From JBOFSQ01 sp051651625 (GTDB taxonomy: Bacteria; Planctomycetota; Planctomycetia; Pirellulales; Thermoguttaceae): a DNA stretch of 11,577 bases. Positions 6,980 to 11,577 of the stretch are shown piece after piece. The stretch is from assembly GCA_051651625.1 (NCBI GenBank), contig JBOFSQ010000084.1:1-11577 (forward strand), given 5' to 3'. Under the pieces are notes generated by a model. That model searched no databases. It saw nothing but the letters and a program-made list of their open reading frames with translations, and was not told the DNA's origin. Position numbers and translations under genes: made by a program. The stretch's first letter is position 1. The number at the start of each line of letters is the position of its first letter.

Positions 6980-8407
6980 TTATTCCCCCCGCTTGTTTGG
7001 TATTGAAAAGCGTGTACAATTCCGCACTCGTTTTGTGCGTCGGGCGCATAGCTCAGTTTGGTTAGAGCGCAGCCCTGATAAGGCTGAGGTCCATGGTTCG
7101 AGTCCATGTGCGCCCATAGGTGTGTTTTGCGATAGTCCGCGAAGTGTCGCAAGTACCGGCAATTCTAGGCCGTCCTCACGTTTCGTTTTTTTTTCATTCT
7201 TGCCATTTCTGCCCGTTTCCGACACCTTGACCAGCGCATTCACCAGCGCAGGTTCGGTCGCGGTTTGGTTGTCGCCGAGTGCCTTTTGGAAGTCGGCGTC
7301 AACGGTGGACAAGTAGTGAGTGAGGGCTACCGTTTGCGTGTGGCCAAGCCAGCTTGTTACAACGTGAAGTGGGAAACGCGCCGCCAAGTCGGTCTCACAT
7401 GACGCCCGCAATGAGTGAAATAGTCGCGTCCACGTTTTCTCTCCTGCCCGTTCAATGATACGCAAGAAGTGTGTGCGAAGGTTCGTTCCGCCCCATCCGT
7501 TCGGCCCTTGTGCGCGTTGTCGCCACTCTTGCGGGAAAATGTAGATGTCGCCCTCCGCCGATATGTCCCAGCATTCCTCTAACGGCTTGCGAAGCTCTGG
7601 GAATATCGGGATCGTTCTTTTGCCGCCGCCGACATGGTGCTCACACTTTGGCGACGTGACGGTGATACGGCTCCGCTCCCAGTCTACGTCACCCCACCGA
7701 AGCGAGAATGGCTCGCTCGGCGTTCTCAGTCCCGCAAACCGTGCCAAAGAAATAATGAGACGCCAGTGCGCGTTCGGGGCTTCGTCGAGAATACGGTTGA
7801 TCACTTCCGCTGGGACGTAGGCTCGCCGCTCCGATACGTCGGCCCGCTTCGTCTTCACGCGGTCGAAAACATTCTCGGTAACAAGCCCGTCAAGTTCCGC
7901 CGTCTTGAAAAGCATTCTGGCAAAGGTGATTCGGCGTCCCACCGTCGCGGGGCGAAGTCGCTCCGATAGCCACCGTCGAAAACTCTCTGCGTCTTGACGG
8001 GTGATCGCGGTGAGTGGTTTATCGGTACCAAAGAACGTAGTCAAGTCACGCACGACTTGCTTTGTGTAGACGGTTGTCGCTATCTTGACAACGCCCTCAC
8101 GCCCCGACACGAAGGCGTCCAAGAACGGCCCCAGCGTCGAGAGTGGACTGGGTGCCTCCCAGTCCAGCAGCCCCGTTGCCACGAGTCGTTCTTTCACTTC
8201 GTCCGATGCGATGGACAGCCATTCTTGAGTCGATGACGCTATCGGCGTCCCAAGTTTTCGGGCGTCGATTAATGCGTTGACGTGCCCCAACACCGTTCGT
8301 CCGTCGCGTTGATTGCACTTGCCGAGAGATAGAGTTTCAGTCTTGCCGAGTGGTGTCGTGAATTGAATGTAACGGGCACCATTCTTTCGAGTTCCAAGAT
8401 ACGCCAT
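6980..8407 (-). CDS. int: Tyrosine recombinase / phage-type integrase
   Basis: The 475-aa site-specific recombinase should catalyse integration and excision of the element. After an N-terminal region that likely binds arm sites, a SAM-like core-binding domain lies at about 90-180. The catalytic domain has all expected residues: Arg228 (GLRTPSE), Lys254 (VTSPK), His331 and Arg334 (HSLR), His356 (WLGHTQ) and Tyr365 (THYLS). GLRTPSE and the PIFPELR segment are typical of planctomycete integrases. ATG 8407 was chosen because AAGGAG lies 7 bases upstream. ATG 8413 is only one base from that motif, and ATG 8473 is in the -35 region of the predicted promoter. The last roughly 45 residues are encoded antisense to tRNA-Ile and by the flanking chromosome, so the tail depends on the integration site. 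It lies 208 bases downstream of the ATPase gene, with its own promoter. Confidence 0.93.
   Translation of the reverse strand: MAYLGTRKNGARYIQFTTPLGKTETLSLGKCNQRDGRTVLGHVNALIDARKLGTPIASSTQEWLSIASDEVKERLVATGLLDWEAPSPLSTLGPFLDAFVSGREGVVKIATTVYTKQVVRDLTTFFGTDKPLTAITRQDAESFRRWLSERLRPATVGRRITFARMLFKTAELDGLVTENVFDRVKTKRADVSERRAYVPAEVINRILDEAPNAHWRLIISLARFAGLRTPSEPFSLRWGDVDWERSRITVTSPKCEHHVGGGKRTIPIFPELRKPLEECWDISAEGDIYIFPQEWRQRAQGPNGWGGTNLRTHFLRIIERAGEKTWTRLFHSLRASCETDLAARFPLHVVTSWLGHTQTVALTHYLSTVDADFQKALGDNQTATEPALVNALVKVSETGRNGKNEKKTKREDGLELPVLATLRGLSQNTPMGAHGLEPWTSALSGLRSNQTELCARRTKRVRNCTRFSIPNKRGE
6993..7020 (+). promoter_or_regulatory. Promoter of tRNA-Ile
   Basis: TTGTTT (6993-6998) and TACAAT (7015-7020) are 16 bases apart on the plus strand. 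The transcript would start near 7027, about 15 bases before the tRNA 5' end. The promoter lies within the antisense integrase reading frame, so the two transcription units oppose each other. Confidence 0.55.
7042..7116 (+). tRNA. tRNA-Ile (anticodon GAT)
   Basis: A complete cloverleaf is visible. The acceptor GGGCGCA (7042-7048) pairs with TGCGCCC (7109-7115). The D-stem is GCTC/GAGC, the anticodon stem CAGCC/GGCTG with loop CTGATAA (anticodon GAT at 7077-7079), and the T-stem CATGG/CCATG with loop TTCGAGT. The discriminator is A7116. CCA is not encoded. It stands alone, outside an rRNA operon as far as visible. It is the only plus-strand gene in the window and is fully overlapped by the antisense 3' end of the integrase gene. 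It appears intact, as expected if the element restores the tRNA on integration. Confidence 0.97.
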
Positions 8408-8414
8408 GATCATG

Positions 8415-8420
8415 CTCCTT
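8415..8420 (-). promoter_or_regulatory. Shine-Dalgarno site that sets the integrase start
   Basis: AAGGAG on the minus strand lies 7 bases before the ATG at 8407 and only 1 base before the ATG at 8413. This favours 8407 (protein starting MAYLG). Confidence 0.7.
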
Positions 8421-8449
8421 CGTTTTTGGTTTGTGTCTCTGTTTGCGGG

Positions 8450-8478
8450 AGTATACCGACTTTCGCCGGTCATTGCAA
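8450..8478 (-). promoter_or_regulatory. Sigma70-like promoter of the integrase
   Basis: On the minus strand, TTGCAA (8478-8473) and TATACT (8455-8450) are separated by 17 bases. The transcript would start near 8443, leaving a leader of about 36 nt that includes the Shine-Dalgarno site. A perfect hairpin and dyad cluster start 17 bases upstream of the -35 box, a position suited to regulation. Confidence 0.6.
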
Positions 8479-8494
8479 CGTGTCGCCGATAATT

Positions 8495-8614
8495 GCGAAG
8501 TATCGCTACTTCGCCAAGTTAGGGTTTGTCGCAAGTGCTAGAAAATAGGCAACATTGCCAACTTCGCCAAGTAAGCCACTATTAAGGAAGTGGCGAAGTT
8601 AACTTGGCAAAGTT
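8495..8614. repeat. Cluster of AACTT-NGCC-AAGTT dyads and a hairpin
   Basis: Three near-identical 14-mers with 5-bp dyad arms are present: TACTTCGCCAAGTT (8507-8520), AACTTCGCCAAGTA (8560-8573) and AACTTTGCCAAGTT on the minus strand (8614-8601). A half copy, TGGCGAAGTT (8591-8600), directly abuts the third and pairs perfectly with AACTTCGCCA (8560-8569). GCGAAGTA (8495-8502) and TACTTCGC (8507-8514) form an 8-bp hairpin with a 4-nt loop. GGCAA-CA-TTGCC (8548-8559) is a further small palindrome. The cluster fills most of the 208-bp gap between the ATPase stop and the integrase promoter. Candidate roles are an operator array, Xis or integrase arm sites, or an iteron-type origin. I cannot choose between them. 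Confidence 0.7.
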
Positions 8615-8615
8615 G

Positions 8616-9764
8616 TTAGATGAACGGACATTCCGCCACTGGGTCTATCGGCGGCTCCGGCGCGGCAGTCACCGTCCCATCTTTGGCGACGACGACACTC
8701 GGCAAGTGCCAAACTGAAAATGTTTTGCCGTCGATGGTGACTTTTCGGTCACGCACGTCGAGACTCGCCTTCGCACGCGACAACGTCGTCTGGCTCCCGC
8801 CAGCGTCCTCCCAGCGGTCTTTCAATTCCGTCGCCGCCACGAACGGCTTGCCATATTCCGACAACGCTTCCTCAAGCCAAGTCATGGCCTCGTTACGTTT
8901 TTCCGCCGATGGGCCGCGATGACTGCACGAGTTGACGGTTTTCCGACACTCCGCTTCATGTTCATCCGCCGTTTTTTGAACGTCTGTAGAAACGATCTGG
9001 ACTTCGCCGCCCTCTATCCGAAAAGTCACCGCTGTTGGGTCGATAATGCTGTTCCCCTTTGCAAGTGCCATCGTGCGAAGACCGGCCTCTTCATAAAGTA
9101 TCCAAGATGTACGGCATATCGCGGGTAGGGCGGTACTTCCCAGCGTTCGGTGCTGTGCATGCTCTTTGTCACTTTTGCCCGTGTGTGAGACCAAAACAAT
9201 GCAAACGCCGAGTTCGTCGGCAATAGCGTTGAGTGGCTTCAAAACGCTGCGGACTTCTGCATTCGAGTTTTCCTTCACGTCGCCCCAGTGATTCGACACT
9301 GGGTCGATAATAACGAGACGACATTGTACGCCAGTTTCGCGGGAAGTGGCTACAATCGCCTCGTGTATCACGTCGGTATCACGCAACGAAAAAACGGCCT
9401 CATCCTCATTTTCGCCGGTCTCGGTCTTGAGTGTTGCGCCGTCAAGAATTCGGATCACACCCAAGTCGGCTCCGTGCCTCTTGAGACGCGGGATGACCAC
9501 TTGGCCAAGCGAGTCTTCGCCGTTGAATATCAAAACGCTGCCGCGCTCGCATTCTTTGTGATCACACCAGTCAAACCCTTTCGACACGACCGCTGCCATA
9601 TACACTGTAAAAAAGGACTTCCCCTTGCCTGCCAAACCCGACACAAGGTTTAGCGAGTTGCTTTGAAAGCGGTTGTCCCAAAGCCAAGCGATGGACTCTT
9701 CCTTGATGTCCGAAGCTCGCAGTAAGACGGGTCTTTTTTCTGTCACAAAGTCGCTTTGTGTCAT
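8616..9764 (-). CDS. RepA-like AAA family ATPase (RecA fold)
   Basis: The 382-aa protein has a RecA-type ATPase core: Walker A GLAGKGKS (43-50), a conserved acidic NGEDS (81-85), Walker B RLVIIDPV (149-156), the sensor-like VSHTGKSD (192-199), and GSTALPAICRTSW (209-221) with a possible arginine finger at R218. This pattern matches the AAA_25/RepA group, hexameric helicases of plasmids and integrated elements. The C-terminal part (about 295-365) contains TTLSRAKASLDV and ends in FSVWHLP, which looks like the winged-helix tail of this family. The ATG (9764-9762) overlaps the prim-pol TGA (ATGA), and GGAGG lies 5 bases upstream. A role as replicative helicase with the adjacent primase-polymerase is inferred from this pairing. 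Confidence 0.85.
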   Translation of the reverse strand: MTQSDFVTEKRPVLLRASDIKEESIAWLWDNRFQSNSLNLVSGLAGKGKSFFTVYMAAVVSKGFDWCDHKECERGSVLIFNGEDSLGQVVIPRLKRHGADLGVIRILDGATLKTETGENEDEAVFSLRDTDVIHEAIVATSRETGVQCRLVIIDPVSNHWGDVKENSNAEVRSVLKPLNAIADELGVCIVLVSHTGKSDKEHAQHRTLGSTALPAICRTSWILYEEAGLRTMALAKGNSIIDPTAVTFRIEGGEVQIVSTDVQKTADEHEAECRKTVNSCSHRGPSAEKRNEAMTWLEEALSEYGKPFVAATELKDRWEDAGGSQTTLSRAKASLDVRDRKVTIDGKTFSVWHLPSVVVAKDGTVTAAPEPPIDPVAECPFI

Positions 9765-10753
9765 GCTCGCCTCCGATCTTCCGCTGCTCGCCAGCCACGC
9801 GGCTTCGTCTTGTTCGATGGGTCGAGAGCACTCTCCATCTTGTGCTGCAATTCAGCTTCAGTCCACGGCGGTTGGCAACGCGCGTTATACTGCCAAAGAA
9901 TGTTCCATCCTTGACTTTCCGAAAGCGCGAAGTCCCAAAATATCGTGCAAGCCACACGGTAAGTCGCCGCGTGGCCGCCGCTGCCCGACACCGCCGCATC
10001 CATTTTGTTGACGTACAGGAGACAACGGTCGATGTCGTCGAGACGTTGCATCGGTGACCGTCTCGGAACGCAAACCGGCGTCTTCGGCGCGGACGCCGCT
10101 GCGGCGCGATAGTCACGACTCGGCAACGCCGCAATCCACGATTCGGAAAGTTGGGCGACGTTCAAGACGCCCGCCTCGTTTCGCTGCAAGTACGCCTCAA
10201 GAGTTGGGAAGCGGTACACCTTGCCGTCGATAATACTCGGCGGCGCGACAACATATTGATCGCCGATGCGGATGTCTACCGCCGTTGGTCGGCCCTGCCA
10301 CTTGATCTTCGTCTGCCCGACTATCGGGTGATCCGGCTTCACAAAAAACAGGTGTCGCCCGCCACTCGGCGTATCCGCAAACGGCGTCCACGGAAGCGGC
10401 CCAAGCTCCGCTTCCATTGCCGCGATGTCGGCAAACCCGTCACCGTTTTTCGTGTCGATGTCGAGAATGAGGAGTTCGTCACCAGCACGCAAACCGATGT
10501 TTGCGGTCGGGCATTTTCTCCACCAGTCGCGGATCGTCGCTTCGTCGCATGTCGCATCCTTAACACCGTGCGGAGCTAAACCGCCGTGCGGTCGCTTCGC
10601 GTTCGGTTGACACGGGAAAACTTCAAGACCGCTGCCGCCGTAGTAAAGCGCGGCCCTCACGAGTTCAGGAAATTCTCGGCGGATAATGTCACCGATGAGT
10701 TCGGGGCCGGTGACATGGGCCTCGTCTTTTTGTGCGCGTAAAATATCACTCAT
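9761..10753 (-). CDS. Bifunctional DNA primase/polymerase (prim-pol)
   Basis: The 330-aa protein has an N-terminal prim-pol domain of the archaeo-eukaryotic primase type. GLEVFPCQPNAKRPHGG (42-58), HGVKDAT (62-68), a WW pair (77-78) and ANIGLRAG (84-91) are typical of the family. The metal-binding acidic motif DID is at 98-100, SGGRHLFF (130-137) supplies the conserved His, and D160 in DIRIGDQYVVAPPS is the likely third acidic residue. Thus the catalytic set looks complete. The C-terminal part (about 235-315), with GGHAATYRVACTIFWDFALS and PPWTEAELQHKMESA, resembles primase C-terminal helical domains. Expected activity is primer synthesis and extension for element replication. AAAGGAGG lies 5 bases before the ATG at 10753, and the start overlaps the upstream HTH gene by 8 bases. 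Confidence 0.9.
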   Translation of the reverse strand: MSDILRAQKDEAHVTGPELIGDIIRREFPELVRAALYYGGSGLEVFPCQPNAKRPHGGLAPHGVKDATCDEATIRDWWRKCPTANIGLRAGDELLILDIDTKNGDGFADIAAMEAELGPLPWTPFADTPSGGRHLFFVKPDHPIVGQTKIKWQGRPTAVDIRIGDQYVVAPPSIIDGKVYRFPTLEAYLQRNEAGVLNVAQLSESWIAALPSRDYRAAAASAPKTPVCVPRRSPMQRLDDIDRCLLYVNKMDAAVSGSGGHAATYRVACTIFWDFALSESQGWNILWQYNARCQPPWTEAELQHKMESALDPSNKTKPRGWRAAEDRRRA

Positions 10754-10979
10754 TGCGGCCTCCTTTCGACACGATGCCTTCGTAGTTGACTTGCTTGCCG
10801 TCGCGGCGAAGTTGCTGCGCGATGAGCGTCAAGTACGATTCGGGGATAATGCGACGGCCCGACACGACGGGGCATAAGTCCGTTCGCAGTTGCCGGTTGT
10901 AAAATGCGTTTGTGATGTCGCGCGGCCTCGCGTTCAAGACCGTTGCCGCTTCAGAAATGCCAAGATGTTTTTCACTCAT
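10746..10979 (-). CDS. Small helix-turn-helix DNA-binding protein
   Basis: A 77-aa protein starting MSEKHLG. ISEAATVLNARPRDITNAFY (8-27) looks like an excisionase/MerR-type helix-turn-helix, and GRRIIPESYLTLIAQQLRR (41-59) like its wing and final helix. The start at 10979 was chosen over an ATG 14 codons upstream because AAAGGA (10989-10994) lies 9 bases before it. The gene overlaps the upstream 94-aa gene by 8 bases and the prim-pol gene by 8 bases. It could be an excision factor, a repressor or a replication-initiation protein. It is a candidate to bind the dyad cluster at 8495-8614, but nothing in the sequence proves this. Confidence 0.75.
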   Translation of the reverse strand: MSEKHLGISEAATVLNARPRDITNAFYNRQLRTDLCPVVSGRRIIPESYLTLIAQQLRRDGKQVNYEGIVSKGGRNE

Positions 10980-11256
10980 TGTTTTGAGTCCTTTCGTTGT
11001 TGGTTGCTGCCGTTTGGACAAACGCTACAGCTTCGGCGGTCGTGAGAATTCTTTCGGACGTTTTGACCCATTGCAAAACGTCGGCGAGTTCGCCCGATGA
11101 AAGTGTTCCAGTTTCGCCGGCGGGAGCGGTCACGGCCCATCCGCCGATGGCTGGGGCAATCGTTGCTTCGCCTTCAAGAATTGCCATGATGATGTTCGGA
11201 ATCACATGGCAACGCGCGGCAACGTCGATGAGTTCGGATGTAAACGTGTTGGTCAT
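10972..11256 (-). CDS. Small protein of unknown function
   Basis: The 94-aa protein (MTNTFTSELIDVAARC...) belongs to no family I recognise. The N-terminal half is hydrophobic and Ala/Ile-rich (HVIPNIIMAILEGEATIAPAIG) but too broken by charged residues and proline to be a convincing membrane helix. The C-terminal half looks helical and ends in a polar TNNERTQNNE tail. The start at 11256 is well supported: AAGGAGG (11263-11269) lies 6 bases upstream, and the ATG overlaps the TGA of the excisionase-like gene (ATGA). The longer reading frame reaching 11499 adds an Arg-rich antisense-like prefix and is rejected. Its place in the tight gene chain makes it a real gene, probably connected with element regulation or replication. 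Confidence 0.65.
   Translation of the reverse strand: MTNTFTSELIDVAARCHVIPNIIMAILEGEATIAPAIGGWAVTAPAGETGTLSSGELADVLQWVKTSERILTTAEAVAFVQTAATNNERTQNNE
10989..10994 (-). promoter_or_regulatory. Shine-Dalgarno site that sets the HTH-gene start
   Basis: AAAGGA on the minus strand is 9 bases before the ATG at 10979 and lies downstream of the alternative ATG at 11021. It therefore supports the shorter 77-aa product. Confidence 0.6.
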
Positions 11257-11522
11257 ACGCCCCCTCCTTCCGCCTGCGTCGGTTTTGCGGCTTGCCGATG
11301 GGAGTTCAGGAACGCCACGAGGTCTTCGCGCAAATACTTCGCTGGACACTTTTCGGCGGTGCCAAACCGAACGCACGCAAGTTGACCATCTTTGGTAAGT
11401 TGGTACACGGTTCTCTCGCTGCACCCCAAAAACTGGGACGCCTGTTTGACGTTCAAAACCGGCGTGTCGGAGACCGCTGGTTCGGGTGACTGCACCCACG
11501 GGTTTGTTGATGTCTTTGCCAT
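11253..11522 (-). CDS. Excisionase-type helix-turn-helix protein
   Basis: The 89-aa protein contains a helix-turn-helix of the excisionase/HTH_17 type: LNVKQASQFLGCSERTVYQL (23-42), followed by a wing with VRFG (51-54) and the final helix YLREDLVAFLNSH (63-75). Such proteins bind DNA near att sites and steer the integrase towards excision, or act as regulators. It is the first visible gene of the minus-strand chain. Only 55 bases of upstream DNA are in the window, with no clear Shine-Dalgarno site and only a poor TACACA box, so its promoter may lie beyond the edge. The stop overlaps the next start by 4 bases. Xis identity is inferred from family and from the integrase in the same element. Confidence 0.8.
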   Translation of the reverse strand: MAKTSTNPWVQSPEPAVSDTPVLNVKQASQFLGCSERTVYQLTKDGQLACVRFGTAEKCPAKYLREDLVAFLNSHRQAAKPTQAEGGGV

Positions 11523-11577
11523 TGTCGAATTCGCTTTCTGTTAAGAGACTTTTGCATTGTGTAGCGGCGAAGTGCTG

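Larger units (their letters stand above)
7042..11577. mobile_element. Integrated element at tRNA-Ile, left part only
   Basis: The tRNA gene is followed on its 3' side by an integrase gene and then co-oriented genes for a RepA-like ATPase, a prim-pol, two HTH proteins and a small unknown protein. This is the usual layout of a tRNA-targeting integrative element. The exact crossover point within the tRNA (attL) cannot be set because the second copy (attR) is not in the window; no repeat of the tRNA 3' end was found up to 11577. The element probably starts within 7042-7116. A plasmid-like or phage-satellite-like element is inferred from the replication genes. No structural phage or conjugation gene is visible. 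Confidence 0.75.

Noticed and set aside
6850..7152. A minus-strand 100-aa open frame across the tRNA
   Set aside because: It is antisense to tRNA-Ile in a second frame and covers the lyase promoter. Peptides such as DSNHGPQPYQGCAL are the usual false translation of tRNA genes.
8408..8473. Upstream start for the integrase at 8473
   Set aside because: It lies in the -35 region of the predicted promoter and has no Shine-Dalgarno site. The ATG at 8407 has one at the right distance.
7117..11577. A second copy of the tRNA 3' end (attR) in the window
   Set aside because: I looked for TTCGAGTCCATG and TGCGCCCA on both strands beyond 7117 and saw no match, so the right end must be outside the window.

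Overview
The window looks like a piece of a Planctomycetota chromosome that carries one end of an integrated mobile element. I infer the phylum from the style of the proteins: a membrane-anchored PQQ-like propeller, a heparinase II/III-like lyase, and a planctomycete-type tyrosine recombinase with the GLRTPSE motif. Chromosomal genes without Shine-Dalgarno sites and dispersed intergenic repeats fit the same picture. No genus can be named. All protein genes lie on the minus strand; the only plus-strand gene is a tRNA.

Chromosomal part (1-7041). In minus-strand transcription order, from right to left, it holds: a sigma70-like promoter (6927-6954); a secreted heparinase II/III-like protein (6835-5003); a single-pass membrane protein that starts inside the lyase stop codon (5006-4218); a strong hairpin (4180-4209); a Ski2-like superfamily II helicase with a TTG start (4115-1848); and a membrane-anchored PQQ-like beta-propeller protein (1722-253). 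Gaps contain four copies of a 19-bp repeat, CACGAAGCGTAAGCGAGTG, two of them in a 31-bp tandem array. One copy supplies the helicase stop codon. Positions 1-252 hold no gene, only GC-rich inverted repeats.

Junction (6980-7116). A tRNA-Ile(GAT) gene on the plus strand has its own promoter. The integrase gene runs antisense through the whole tRNA and 62 bases into the chromosomal flank, so the tRNA is the probable attachment site and its 3' side marks the left end of the element.

Element part (about 7117 to beyond 11577). Six minus-strand genes form a compact replication and integration module. An excisionase-like HTH protein, a 94-aa protein of unknown function, a second HTH protein, a prim-pol primase and a RepA-like AAA ATPase are chained by 4- or 8-base overlaps. 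After a 208-bp gap the integrase follows with its own promoter. The gap holds a cluster of AACTT-NGCC-AAGTT dyads and a perfect hairpin, a candidate operator array or origin. The gene set fits an integrative plasmid or phage-satellite-like element. The other end and any cargo lie outside the window, and no capsid, portal, conjugation, toxin or defence gene is visible. Five of the six element genes have good Shine-Dalgarno sites, in contrast to the four chromosomal genes.

I see no clearly new biochemical system. The most unusual points are the integrase tail encoded by the attachment site, the dyad cluster next to the integrase promoter, and the intergenic repeat family.
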